Shown: piece after piece, positions 11,752 to 23,287 of the stretch | Position numbering within the stretch: position 1 is the first letter of the stretch | How the letters are laid out: each line of letters begins with the position of its first letter | Assembly (NCBI GenBank): GCA_030015575.1 | Contig: JASDDO010000004.1 | Span: 318,502,654 to 318,566,653, forward strand | Origin: Agapanthus africanus | Lineage: Eukaryota > Streptophyta > Magnoliopsida > Asparagales > Amaryllidaceae | Direction of reading: 5' to 3' | DNA length: 64,000 nucleotides | Notes under the pieces: model-generated | What the model saw: the letters and a program-made list of their open reading frames with translations, nothing else | The model's database searches: none | Told to the model about the DNA's origin: nothing | Position numbers and translations under genes: made by a program

Positions 11752-13744
11752 TGTAGGGTTACCTAGCACGACAGCAATGTTTCGGGAGGCATCGTCCATA
11801 CCATTTTCAAAAAATTGCCATACTACATAACCCTGACCCTTGAATCTTAACTTGAGAATTAGACAATACAACATGTAAACAACTTTACATCTAAGTGAAT
11901 ATGAAATACAACCTTTGTAGACCGGTCCTTCACTTCAATAGCTCCGTGTAGTAGTCCCTTCGCTCCAAGTAGTGATCTTCCGGACTCTAGAATGGATCCA
12001 CAAGATGAACGAAACAAGCTTGCACGAAGTCTTCGAGGCCGAAGATAATCTACGTCGAGGAGACACCAACCCAAGCTACCTCTTCACTAATTATAGATTA
12101 GTGAAGCTAACATCCTAAACTAAATGGATAATCAAGTAGAGGATGATGAAGTAGGATTTTTACTCACTTTAGAATTAATTTTCTCACTCAGTTACTTCAC
12201 CATGAGAAAGCTAGAGAGCTCAATGAAGAAGATGAAGCAAATAATGGATGAGAGAGTGAATGGGAACCATGGGTGAGTTCATATCATATATTACTCTTGT
12301 AGAGACTTAACCATGGTTTAAGATAATGGTTAGGTTAATAAATATCCAATGCAAGACAAATTTAGTGGACTAAGTCAATGGTTTCCACAAGCTTCCAAAG
12401 CTTGCATCCATGCTTAATTTCCATTAATTTATATTTGCATTAAATAAATGAAACCCTAATTATCTAATGGCATGGTATGAGTCTTATACATCCATGTTGC
12501 ATATATAAACTAGCATGATACAATAATATATATCACATATATATTTAGTGTGCAAAAGTAAGAAAAAAGAATGCTTAAGTGGGCCAATATTAGTTAATGT
12601 AAATCAATATATCAAATATATATATATATATATACACACATTAAATTATTAAACCAATACTTGATTTAATAATCCGACTATATCACATATAACCGACCAA
12701 TATCATATGTATCAACTTATCGAATCAATACTTGATTCGATAACCTGGCTGTATCACATATAACCGACCGATACGAATATTGTGAGAATAGAATACGGTA
12801 TTACAAACTCGTATTAATCTCGGTCCCGCACATATCACATATATGCTCCTACTTCGTTTCGCCTGAGCCAGGAAACCTCTGCGTAAGACTCTAAAGACTC
12901 GTCAATACGCCGGCAGTAAGTGATGATCATATCAGTCACCCACAAGCCGTCAGCGGTACTAGCTGGACGTAACGGTTACCCGGGTATTGAGCGATCAGAA
13001 GATCAACAAGCAAGCCTGCTCATACTCCTGTAAATCCTGTCAGTAACACTACCGTATAGTCCGGTATCTTCGTCTGATATGTTGCATATTTAGTCTAGGG
13101 GTGGTCAACGTCAGACCCCTAGTAACCGATAAGTCGTGCCGATGTGATCCTCATAACGGGTTTAGAAACTACTGATAACACTTACCAGTAAATATCCGTA
13201 TCAGCCTTGTCCAGGAACTTCCTGTTATAGCCAATCGAGCATAGCGCAATATCAACCCCCAATACCGGGAGAGACGAATCCCCTCCTATAGCTCATTGCC
13301 TCTATGTGACTCGGGACTGTACCCAAAAGCCACCGTTTTGCACGTTTTCTTGAACATGGTAAGGTGGAAATCAAAGCACAGTGGGAATCACACAAGACTC
13401 TATGACGATCTCGGGTCTACAGACTAACCTGTACTAGTGTCACCAGAGAACTGCAATCTGACGATAGGTATAATACCAACTAGGAGTTCTCGGCGAGTCC
13501 GTTTAGTATACCCAGTCTCCACTGAGCACCCGTATACCATCTTTGATGTCAAACACCAATGGATGTGGGATCATCCATCGCCCATCATATGGGTCAAGAA
13601 GCGTATACGCTAGTCTAGTCTGGAATATCCAAGCCCTGTCTGGATACACCCTCGACTAGGAACAATTAAAGGATGTACTTATGGACTACCATGGCTCCAC
13701 TAGTATGATCTCCATCACAGTCCTGGCAGTCAAGTACACATCCT
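11752..13744 (-). repeat. 3' LTR of copia 2, main part
   Basis: On the plus strand it starts TGTAGGGTTACCTAGCAC, the reverse complement of the LTR end seen at 40606-40623. It runs to the insertion site at 13740-13744 (ATCCT). Together with 33969-34153 it makes about 2.18 kb, matching the 2.2 kb LTR of copia 3, from which it differs by roughly 10-15% by eye. Contains a short TA tract near 12615. Confidence 0.88.
13740..13744. other. Target-site duplication ATCCT (left copy)
   Basis: ATCCT lies directly left of the LTR start TGCAGG at 13745. The same five bases follow the other LTR at 33964-33968. The interrupted copia LTR reads on correctly across the pair, which confirms one insertion event. 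Confidence 0.93.
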
Positions 13745-15306
13745 TGCAGGATGTTTTTTTCACCCCATTAAGATGGGAATACGCACGCGCTTGTCAGATG
13801 TACTATAGATCCCCCTACCTAGGGTAGCCTGTGGTTTATTGATTATGGGGATCTGAATCTCCGGTAGCCGCAGACTAAGATGCCGTTAATTACCCTCGCC
13901 TTTGGAGGGAGAGAACCTCCGATTGACGGGTCAAACAGGTCATGCGAACTCAATGTGCAGTGTGCGTATGTGTGTCTTGAGGGGTTTTGGATATATCGGG
14001 GTCCCCGCAGAGTTTTACGGAGGTCCTGCTACCCGGATAGCGGGATGGGGGTCAAGGGGACTAGCAGCCCCCTTGCGGGGTGCGGGGCAGCGCCCCGTTA
14101 GAAATTTTTTCTAACGGGGACAGTGTTGTAGAGCGCGTGTGTGTGTGTGTTTAAAAAAGGGAAGAATATCGTCCAAAAGACGCGTGGGTGCTAGCGCCTC
14201 ACGTGCCTAGCACGCGGGCGCTAAGCACTCGCGCCTTACGTGCTTGGCACGTGGCCGCTGGGCGCCAGCTTCCCACGTGCTTAGCACGCCGGCGCTGGGT
14301 GCCAGGCACCGCGCCTCACGCGCTTGGCATGTGGGCGCTGGGCGCGGGCGTCCCACGTGCTTGGCACGCGGGCGTCCCACGTGCTTGGCATGCGGGCGCC
14401 GGCGCCCCACATTCTTGGCACGCGGGCGCCGGGTGCCGGCACCCCATGTGCTTGTCCCTGCACTGGGAGCTGTGGCACGCGGGCGCAGGGCGTCAGCAGG
14501 AAAAGGGACTTTGTCCCTGCACTGGGAGCTGTGCTCCCGATTTGACTTCTGGAGTTAAACTCCTAAAAAGAGATTAATTTATGGAGTTGAACTCCAACAG
14601 ATCTTTAATGGAGTTAAACTCCTAGAAATCTTTAGAAATGATCAAAGGGGCCCCTTTATTTCTCTCCCCTTTGGTTCTAGATCTTCCCAAGATAGGATTT
14701 TTGGAGATGGATCTCCTTCTTCTTCCTCTCGGTTGGCCGGATCTTGGAGAAAGGGGGTGAGATTTAAAAATCTCCCTTTTTTGAGATCTGATGAAAGATC
14801 TGAGATCTCTTTTGTGGGTTTTGTGGTGAAAAACTATTTAATTTTGGAAAAAGAAGAGTAAAACTCTTGATTTAATTGAAAAAGGAAAGAAGGTTTAGAA
14901 CCTTGAGGAAGGAGAAGGAGGCACAAAAACCCTAGAATATTGAGAGAATGAATCTGTATCCTTTTTTTCATTATCATTTTGCCTTATATAGGCTTACAAA
15001 TTTACATATAGCCCTTTGGTCTTTACAAAATGGTATTTTGCCCATCCCATGCCTCATGTGCTCATTTCTTTTGCACATGAGCCATGGGCTTTACAAAAAT
15101 TTGGTTTTATGCCCATTTTTCTTACATTCATGTATGAAAATTATATCAAAATTATTTATTACATAATTTTCATTTTGGCATGGGGGAGGCTGGCCGTGGG
15201 GATCGACTTGGGCATGGGCCCACTTGACCTGGGCTTAGGCCCACCTGGCTTGGGGTTGACTTTGACTTTGACTTGGTCAACCGGGGTGTAATTTTTGACC
15301 CCAACA
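13745..15306 (-). repeat. 3' LTR of Tat-type element B
   Basis: Matches 32525-33963 over its whole length. On the minus strand it begins TGTTGGGGTCAAAAATTACACC. It contains an inverted repeat CCCCGTTAGAAA/TTTCTAACGGGG (14093-14119), a GT tract, a GC-rich minisatellite (14170-14520) and palindromes GGAGTTAAACTCC at about 14542 and 14608. Differences from the other LTR are concentrated in the minisatellite, which is longer here. Confidence 0.92.
14170..14520. repeat. GC-rich minisatellite with iterated CACGTG...GGCACG units
   Basis: Imperfect units of the form CACGTGCTTGGCACGYGGGCGC alternate with GCTGGGCGCCAGC-type spacers. Many units hold a G-box (CACGTG) followed 11 bp later by CACGTG or CACGCG. 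The equivalent array in the other LTR (32955-33160) is shorter, showing that unit number changes between copies. The several overlapping open frames here come from GC bias and are not genes. Confidence 0.85.
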
Positions 15307-15318
15307 AAATACCCCCAT
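15307..15318 (-). other. Polypurine tract of element B
   Basis: The minus strand reads GATGGGGGTATT directly before the 3' LTR start TGTTGGGG. This is the expected plus-strand primer site. Confidence 0.75.
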
Positions 15319-15399
15319 CAATAAATGCACACCGCACATGTGGGTCGTGTGCATGAAATTGATGGATTTTCTTTCACGTGGAGGCGACTTGATTTGGTT

Positions 15400-16620
15400 C
15401 CTGCTTTTTGGGAAGCTGGCACTGCCCTTTTTACGACATGGACAGTCGATGCCTGACGTGTCTTCGATACGGAATGTCAGTGTATGACGTATCCCCAAGA
15501 CAAAGTGTCGCTGGTCGATGCCCCCCCGGCACGGAGTGTCGCCGGTCGACTTTTCACCGACACAGAGTGTCGCCGGTTGACCTTATTCCGAGGTGGGGCA
15601 TAATTCCGACAGGAAGGTTGCTGCTGCCCTTTTTGCGACTTGGACTGTCGGTTCTACCATTTTCGCGACGTGGACGGTCGGTTCTGCACTTTTTGCAACG
15701 TGGACGGTCGGTGCTACCCTTTTAGCGACGTAGACGGTCGGTGCCGCCATTTTAGCGACTTGGACGGTCGATGCCGCCCTTTTAGCGACTTGGACGGTCG
15801 ATTCTGCCCTTTTTGCGACGTGGACGGTCGGTGCTACCCTTTTAGGGACATGGACGGTTGGTGCTGCCATTTTATCGACGTTGACGGTCGGTGCTGCCAT
15901 TTTAGCAACGTGGACGGTCGGTGCTGCCCTTTTAGCAACTTGGACGGTTGGTGCTGCCATTTTAGTGACGTGGACGGTCGGTTTTGCCCTTTTTGCGACT
16001 TGGACGGTCGGTGCTGCCCTTTTAGCGACTTGGACGGTCGGTACTGCCCTTTTAGCTACTTGGACGGTCGATGCTGCCCTTTTAGCAACTTGGACGGTCG
16101 ATTCTGCCCTTTTTGCGACGTGGACGGTCGGTGCTGCCCTTTTAGCGATGTGGACGGTCGGTGCTGCCATTTTAGTGATGTGGACGGTCGGTGCTGCACT
16201 TTTAGCGACTTGGACGGTCCGTTATGCCATTTTAGTGACATGGACGGTCGGTTCTGCCCTTTTTGCGACTTGGACGGTCGGTGCTGCCATTTTAGCGACT
16301 TGGACGGTCGATGCTGCCATTTTAGCTACTTGGACGGTCGTTGCTGTCATTTTTGCGACTTGTACGGTCAGTTCTGCCATTTTAGCGACGTTGACGGTCG
16401 GTTCTGCCATTTTAACGACGTGGACGGTCGGTTCTGCCCTTTTTGCGACTTGGACGGTCGGTGCTGCCCTTTTAGCGACCTGGACGGTCGGTTCTGCCAT
16501 TTTAGCGACGCGGACGGTCGATGCTGCCATTTTAGCGACGTGGATGGTCGGTGCTGCCCTTTTAGTGACTTGGACGGTCGGTGCTTGCTCCGCTTCTTTC
16601 GGTGTCAGGATTTGATTTGA
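15400..16620. repeat. 30-bp tandem array (about 32 copies) plus degenerate ~33-bp units
   Basis: From about 15630 to 16600 a 30-bp unit (TTTTAGCGACTTGGACGGTC then GGTGCTGCCM) repeats about 32 times with little length drift. Left of it, 15430-15600 holds older units around GAGTGTCGCCGGTCGAC. Because 30 is a multiple of three, several frames on both strands stay open, giving apparent proteins of up to 326 residues with a ten-residue period. These are array artefacts. The array lies just inside the 3' LTR of element B, the usual place for hypervariable tandem repeats in Tat elements. 16620-16787 holds three looser units around TTGACTTGCTCCGCTTTCTG. Confidence 0.93.
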
Positions 16621-16792
16621 CTTGCTCCGCTTTCTGCGGTGTCGGGGTTGAAGTTGACTTGCTCTACTTTCTATGGTGTCAGGGTTGAACTTGGCTTACG
16701 ATTCGACTTGTTTCCGAGGTGGAGCTTGATTCCTCCTGGGAGGTCCTTGGTCGTCTTGCTGATTTGATGTGATTTGGGTTGACATCAGTACC

Positions 16793-19700
16793 TGTAATAC
16801 CCAGCCTCTTTTATACCAAAATCCGTACTTTGTTGCTTTATAAATTTTTAATTATTTTATTTTATGATTTTATTGTCTTACTTATAAATTTTAACTTATC
16901 CTATATTTATAATTACCTAACTAATTTCCTTCACAAATCTTTATACTCTCTGGCCCGGCCCTGCTCCCAAACCCCCGGCCTGCTCCATTCTTTTCCCCCC
17001 CAAGTAAATTTCTTTGTTTCTCGGCCCAGGCTCCATTTTTCCCTTATTTGTGATTGTCGTTGGACCGGCCCACTCTCCAGGCCCGCCTCACTCAGCCGCA
17101 CCGCGCCCGCTTCAAGTCCTACCCGACCCGACTTCCCTACACTGTTCATCTCTTTCATAAAAATTCCAACGGCTCTTTCCCCTGTCTCGCGCGCGTTTCC
17201 TTCGCGAGCGCACGTCTCCTTCGCCGTCGCCCTCGCCCCCGCTCGCGCGTACACAATTAATCCCCACGACGCGTGCGTTTTACTCCATGACCCTCTCTAC
17301 CTCACGCCCACTCTCTCTCGATCCCTCATTCTCCACCTCGCTCAACCCAGAAAACCCCTGCCCCGAGCCCCGCCGCGACCACCTGCACCATCATCGACCC
17401 GTCGTCGTCGTCGACGCCGTCTTCGTCGTCGTCACACTCTCTCTCTGTCTCTCTCCTCACAGATCTCTCCTTCTCACTCTCTCGTTCCCCTGAGCCCTCT
17501 CTCTCCTCCTCACTGTCTCTCTCTCTCTACCTGCACTCATGCTCCCCTCTCTGGGTCTCTATTGCTACAGACTTCCCTCTCTCCCTCTTGATCTCTCTCC
17601 CTGCATCTTTCTCACTCACCCTCTCTCTCTCTCATAGCCATTTCTCTCCCCTCTCTAATCTTTCCCTCTCCCCTGTATTTTATCCCCCTCAAATTAAACC
17701 CACAACCTTTTCTTCTTCTTCTAAAAGCCGACCCCATCCTCGATCCACAGTCCTCCTCAACTACCATTGAAACCCCATCACCGCCTCATCTCCATCGACC
17801 TCATCGCCGTCGTCGTTTTCTTCCTCTACCTGGCTGCTGCCCCTTCGCTGTCTCCCAATAACTGAGCACAGCGCCAAACTCCTCTCCTTTCACTCGCGTC
17901 TCCTTCCTCCGCCAGCGAACCTTCAACCCCTCATCTCGCCACCAACAGCACAACCTACACCATCAGCATCCCCCTCAACTCCACCATCCCCAAGCCAGCA
18001 CCAAGCCCAAAGCCCCAGTTGAGCCCTTACCTCCCCTTGCACCTCGTAGCCGACCACATCGCCTACATCCGACGCCAATCTCCGACCTCCTCTGGGCCAT
18101 ATATACCATCGTCACCGTTCCACCCAATGCCACCTTGTGCCCAGCACCATGCCACCAGCACCATGCCACCATATGCCCAGAGCCCGAGCACGAGCCAAGA
18201 CCGCGACCCTTGCACGCGTCATTCATCGCGCGTTCACTTCGTTGCCGCTGCCGTGTGCTCCAAGACGTCTCCAGGCAAGTTTTTACTTGCTTTCATGCTA
18301 TTTTACTTAGGTTAAAATCGTTAAATGCATAAATTATTAGAGTTACAAGTTTAACTGATTTTGTGCCGTACCTGTTCGGTGCGTGTTCCCAAAGAAAATA
18401 CATTTCCAAATTGACGGAACTTAATTTATTACTTGGGCCCTTGCTGTGATGAACAACGTGTGCAAGTTTCGTTGGATAAATTGATCGTTTATGACCAAAA
18501 CAACTGGCCCAAGGTTTAACCGTAAAACTGTATTTCTGTTGCACCTGAAAACCGTTAAATTCACCATAAATTAAGTACATAGTAGAATGGTGCGTTCGAG
18601 GGCTCAAATTGGAGCCGACTCGATGAACTTAAACTCCATACCAGTTTCCAGACATTTTGTATTTAAACTGTGATGATATTCGGACCGGAGTGCGACTCTG
18701 GACTGCAGTCCAGAGTGACTCCAGTCCTTGCTTGCTGTTTCGTATTGGATACCATAGAATTTCCTTAACTTGTAAGTTGCGGAACTCCGCTGCTTATCGT
18801 AGGTAACTCTGTTAGCTAGACAACACGATTGGTCTCATCCTGTTTCGTTACCGTTTGATATTTAAACTGTAATTTAGAACATCGGGACACATAACAGTCC
18901 CAGCAGATTCAGAATTGACATATTAGGGTTAAACAGATTATAACTCCTAACGTACAGACGCGATTGAAGATCCGTTTGTTGCGTTGAAAACCTCACTGAA
19001 AACTCTAGAATTCATCCAACTATAGCGTCGCTAAAATCCGATCCCAACTGGGATCAAATTGCGTTGCGAAATGGACTTCTGATTCTGAAATTGGATTTCC
19101 AGCCGCGTGCGCTTAAAAGGAAATAATCATAACTAATGATCCTGGAACCCGTTTGACCTGAAACAAAATTCTAAGGATAGATAGCTGAACATATTAAATA
19201 CTACTTGTTTATCATTTCGCTAAATTATATACATATGTTTCATGATAAATCGTGCAAGTGATAGACTGCTGTTTTTATGATACCTTAGTTGTGCTTCTTA
19301 TACTGTTCATGCATCATATCATACCTATATCATTGTAGTGATAACCTAGTGACATCGTGCATTCACCCAGTGTTAGATTTTAGTGGTGATTGTGGCAAGT
19401 ACGTCAGTGTTCGTGTATTCGTGATTAAGTGAAAGTGATACGTACTTGTGCACAATCAGTGTCCCTTTTATTCTATTGCATTGTCGACGTCTGTGGGATG
19501 CGTGTACGTGTGACTATAAGTGGTATGGGACACTTATGGAAGCGCTTGCACGGATGTCACAGATAAGGCATCCGACACTGCCATTTATCTTAGGTATTAG
19601 TCGGGACGTGCTTGATGGAGGTCCTGCCTCCAGTTCTCGCGCAGACTTGTCACGGATCGATTAGTATTTAGGGTTATGGTTAGCGTTTGATGTAGACCTC

Positions 19701-20439
19701 GGGGTGTGGGGTAGTTCAAGTGTGAATTCAACAGAATCTCGGGAGTCCCATGCCGGCTTATATATTTAGGGAGTTATATGGAGATTTACAGGGTATGTGC
19801 TATATCACCGTGATACATTCGTTACATGTTGGGCCCGTGGTCCCTTGCCCTTGGGTTCTACCCTTGGGTGGAGGACACTCGCGAGTGGTTGACTCTCACA
19901 CTTGGACTGACGATAGGCTTATTGACCTGTGCAGTGAGACTTAGAGACGGATAGGGTTACTGTCATTTACATTCATTCTTTACTGTCTTGACATTCATGA
20001 CATATTGTTATACTGCTTTATTTTTCCGCTGCATTGATCTCTGCACATGCATATTCATGATGTTATTTATTTACTGCTTCACATACCTATTATCACTGTT
20101 AGAACTGTCACTTGATTTTATACATACTATATTGCTATTGTGTCGCTCTGACGACCTGAGTATGCATGCTCAGTGTGAGGAGACGATTTAGTCTGGACCA
20201 GTGCATCACAGACTTCTTGACTTGCCTTCCCGAGTTACATTCATTTGTTCCACCTCAGGTCAGTCTTTACATTGTTTACTTCAGTTACTGCATTTCTCAT
20301 TACCTGCGCATCATTTACTGTTTACCATGATAAACTAGAAGCCGGAGTGTGACTACGGCGGGACTTTTCCCTGACCGTAGGAGCATGGCTGGCCTTGTCT
20401 ACCCCTCGTATTCCGTATTTTGGGAAGCGGGGCGTGACA
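16793..20439 (+). repeat. 5' LTR of element C (3647 bp)
   Basis: Starts TGTAATACCC and ends GCGTGACA. Contains a pyrimidine-rich CT tract (17430-17660), a GTCGTC trinucleotide run near 17400 and a TATATA motif at about 18100. The 270-residue proline-rich open frame at 16779-17591 lies wholly in the LTR and recurs in the other copy only because LTRs are duplicated. It is not annotated as a gene. Confidence 0.95.
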
Positions 20440-20448
20440 TGGTTTAGT

Positions 20449-20460
20449 TGGTATCAGAGC
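20449..20460 (+). other. Primer-binding site of element C (initiator-Met tRNA)
   Basis: TGGTATCAGAGC follows the 5' LTR after a 9-base spacer. Confidence 0.93.
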
Positions 20461-20795
20461 CAGGTTTTGCATAGATTGAGATTGCAGTTTTCCGTGCACA
20501 GTTTGTCAATCTAAGACATCCTTCGGTCTAGGTTGTAAACTTATCATTCTCGATCCATATTCACCTCGTGTGTTCAGCTATCCATTCGCTATGGTTTCGG
20601 GTGACTTGACGAGGATACGTGGTTGCCATTGCACTACCGTACTCTAATCAAGTGACTTAAAGTGACACAGTTGATTCTCCACTTGTAATGATATCCATCA
20701 TCTCTGATATTCTTGAATCCTTGTTCTATCCATATCATATTTTGATTCATTTAGCGTGTGACTCATATCATTCTCGAAACTGTTGTTTCAGGATC

Positions 20796-21194
20796 ATGTC
20801 TTCCAACAACTCTTCATCTATCTCCGCTCCCCAGAATCAGACCGTCGAGATTCTGAGTGTACTGCAAGGTTTAAAGGAAGCCCAGGAGCGAACAAACGAC
20901 TTGTTGGCTGAAGGACTGAGAAGACAAGTGAGTCAAGCACCAGCGGGAGTTTCCAATCATAAAGGGATCCCTAGTAGGCAAGGAAAAGAGAAGAAAATGA
21001 AGCGTCAACAGAAGCATCAGAAGAACTCTTGCTGTAGATATTGTAAGAGGACAGGACATCTTCAGAAGGATTGTCGCCGTGCCCAAGGGAAATGTCTGAT
21101 ATGCGGTTCCGACAAACATCTCATCAACGGTTGTCCAGAAATGAAAGAACTACAAGGAGGAAACTTGTCCACATTCTCCACTGCTGCCAAGTGA
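20796..21194 (+). CDS. Nucleocapsid-like protein with two CCHC zinc knuckles
   Basis: A 132-residue frame from ATG 20796; the same frame is open from 20688. A Ser/Asn/Gln N-terminus is followed by a short helix-prone segment (VEILSVLQGLKEAQERTNDL) and a strongly basic stretch (KEKKMKRQQKHQK). Two adjacent CX2CX4HX4C knuckles then follow (CRYCKRTGHLQKDC and CLICGSDKHLINGC). This matches the nucleic-acid-binding end of a Ty3/gypsy Gag, with the capsid domain absent. The likely role is binding element RNA. ATG 20796 is preferred because it follows a CTGTTGTTTCAG acceptor-like tract and excludes a hydrophobic non-Gag extension. A poly(A) signal AATAAA lies 200 bp downstream (21392-21397). Confidence 0.72.
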   Translation: MSSNNSSSISAPQNQTVEILSVLQGLKEAQERTNDLLAEGLRRQVSQAPAGVSNHKGIPSRQGKEKKMKRQQKHQKNSCCRYCKRTGHLQKDCRRAQGKCLICGSDKHLINGCPEMKELQGGNLSTFSTAAK

Positions 21195-21391
21195 GGATTT
21201 CTACCTAGTTCGAATTTCGTGGATAAGGCGGATCAAACGCAGGATTCAACTCACGCGACGAGAATGCAATGTTATAGCAGTCGAAGAATGATTTTTTTCA
21301 TGTTATCTACTTTCAGTAATAATGTTGTTATCTTTTATGAATATTTCTTTCCGTTTGAAATCTTGTATCCGTTGAACTTTTGGTTGAATGC

Positions 21392-21397
21392 AATAAA
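21392..21397 (+). terminator. Poly(A) signal AATAAA after the zinc-knuckle ORF
   Basis: AATAAA in a T-rich context about 200 bp after the ORF end. This is inside the element, well before the 3' LTR. Confidence 0.5.
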
Positions 21398-21574
21398 ATT
21401 TTGAATCGTAATATATGTATCATTCTCATGCTTTCTCTATGTCAAATTCTATTCATTATCACAGCATTTCATTTTGATCTTTCAGTTCCTGCAACCGCAT
21501 ATTTTCCTATGTTCCGTACCCTGAGCCTTCCTTGATGTATTCCATTGTTTAATCATGACTCTTTTCTTTCAGAC

Positions 21575-22009
21575 ATGGCCCACCCTGGAGCAGCGCCGCA
21601 CCTAGATGAGGATATACAATCATGCGTTTCCTTAGACCGCACACTGATGGATTCCGACGATGAGATCAACAATCCCAAAGTCAACTTCGGAAACCACGTT
21701 TCAGAGAACGAAGGAGTAGCAGCCCCAGAGTTTAACGTGATAGCTGATTCCGACGAGGAAGAAGATCCTGGAGAAAACCCTATAGAAGGAGACCCGATAG
21801 AGGAAGATCCCGAGGAAGATCAAATAGAAGAAAATCCAGTGGAGGAAGACCCCATGGAAGAAAACCCAGAAGGAGAGGATCACATGGAATCAGATCTCGA
21901 TGAGGAAGCTACATCCGAGGAAGAAGAACCGGAAGATCAAGACCCTGCTGTGGAAGGACTTCCAATGGAGATGCCGCGAGGCGATATGGAAATGGACGCC
22001 CCTACCTGA
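21575..22009 (+). CDS. Acidic, repeat-rich protein of unknown function
   Basis: A 144-residue frame from ATG 21575 (open from 21545). Its middle is built of short Glu/Asp/Pro repeats of the type xPxEEDPxE (about residues 55-125), with many Met-Glu pairs. It is highly acidic and probably disordered. No catalytic motif, signal peptide or membrane segment is seen. The ATG follows a pyrimidine tract ending in TTTCAG, as for the zinc-knuckle ORF, and a poly(A) signal (22158-22163) lies 150 bp downstream. Both ORFs sit in the same orientation in element C. I do not recognise the family. It may be a real accessory protein or a decayed remnant kept by chance because the insertion is young. Confidence 0.45.
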   Translation: MAHPGAAPHLDEDIQSCVSLDRTLMDSDDEINNPKVNFGNHVSENEGVAAPEFNVIADSDEEEDPGENPIEGDPIEEDPEEDQIEENPVEEDPMEENPEGEDHMESDLDEEATSEEEEPEDQDPAVEGLPMEMPRGDMEMDAPT

Positions 22010-22157
22010 GCGCACGAGCCTACCGCAACCTGCTGAATCTCCACCACCGCGACTGACGGAACTTCTCTTGATGTTGTCTTTCTGGCCAGATAAAATATGT
22101 ATAGTTTAGGGCCAGTTATCGTTCTTGAGAATGTCTTGTTTCAATTTTCTTGGATGA

Positions 22158-22163
22158 AATAAA
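22158..22163 (+). terminator. Poly(A) signal AATAAA after the acidic ORF
   Basis: The context GATGAAATAAATC lies about 150 bp after the stop of the acidic ORF. Confidence 0.45.
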
Positions 22164-22169
22164 TCTTCT

Positions 22170-23258
22170 GAATTCGTAAACCTTTTGATTATTGGTTCGT
22201 TTGATACTTGTTTATTTTTCCCATATCCATTTACTTTTGCTGAGTTTCCTGACTGTCCACCCCTACTCATTGTATGGTTTCACTCCCAGTTCGATTAGAA
22301 AGTACCGCACCCTGATCCTTGGAGTAAGCCACCCTTCATCTCTCGTCTGTACCCGTTTGAGATCCTTCTGGGAGGAGAACAGTTCTTGTGGAACTTCCGA
22401 GTTCACTAACTCTTCAACTTTTGATTCGTGTGTTGTGCCGACTGTTGTTTCCCCCACACTTTTCCTTTTGTATTCTTTCGTTGCTCACCCTTAATTTCTA
22501 TGCTGACCCGATTCCCAATCTCCATGATCTTCAGCCTAAAACCGCCACATTCCAACCTTTGAATGACCCACATTTCCTTGAATCCCTTACCCTAGCCAGC
22601 CTATACATTTTGTGTTCTTCCTATTACCCTAATTATATTTAGGGACACTGTTATTCAAAATTTAGTTTTCAGTACTTTAAATTTATCAAAGAGTACGTTT
22701 TATTGATTACTCTATTTCACATGTCTTAAGTACGCTATTATTAATCTCGTTTTCAGTAGCGCAAACTTATACTGCGTATATATTGTTCCATGTTTCCTTT
22801 TTCCGTTATGAGAGTTTTCTAAGTTGATTTAAACTAATCGATCGATAAATTGTCTTAAAATGTTTTAACCTAACGTCTAAGCTTTCACTACCTCATTATG
22901 GTTACTTTATCTTCGAGTGTTGTGTTGTTACTATTATAAGTGGTTATACTTGATACGTATTATTTCTGCTATGCTACTTTATTATGAATATACGTGCATA
23001 TAGTTAAATTTCGATTTATCGAGTACGCCTCGAATGATATTGTTCGTTATTGTTGTTATTTATATTTCAATATGTGAAGTTACCCTTATAGTTATTCCTG
23101 CATTATAGTTTTTTAGACCTACCTTTCCGTACGTTGTTCTTACTTATACCTATTTTAAAACTTTTTGTCCTCGTATTGATATTAAATCTTTTATGTTGGT
23201 GTGCAATATAATAGCTTTCGCTTATGTTGGTATAACCTATCGGTTATTTTAAATTTCG
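22170..23258 (+). other. Non-coding remainder of element C internal region
   Basis: About 1.1 kb of AT-rich sequence between the second poly(A) signal and the polypurine tract. No convincing coding frame or pol motif was seen in it. This is where pol would lie in an autonomous relative. Confidence 0.7.
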
Positions 23259-23287
23259 AGGACGAAATTTTTGTAAGGGTGGTATGA
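23259..23287 (+). other. Polypurine tract region of element C
   Basis: CGAGGACGAAATTTTTGTAA followed by GGGTGGTATGA directly precedes the 3' LTR. This signature is common in Del/Tekay-type chromoviruses. Confidence 0.8.

Noticed and set aside
14188-14577. Several GC-rich open frames on both strands
   Set aside because: They come from the GC-rich minisatellite in the LTR of element B; no domain and no conservation with the other LTR copy.
15583-16620. Long overlapping open frames (up to 326 residues, both strands) with ten-residue repeats such as CDLDGRCCPFS
   Set aside because: They follow directly from a 30-bp tandem array; period divisible by three keeps all frames open, and no start context or domain supports them.
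16779-17591. 270-residue proline/serine-rich open frame, repeated at 23325-24128
   Set aside because: It lies in the LTR of element C, begins at or before the LTR border, and recurs only because the LTR is duplicated. CT-rich sequence gives biased open frames.
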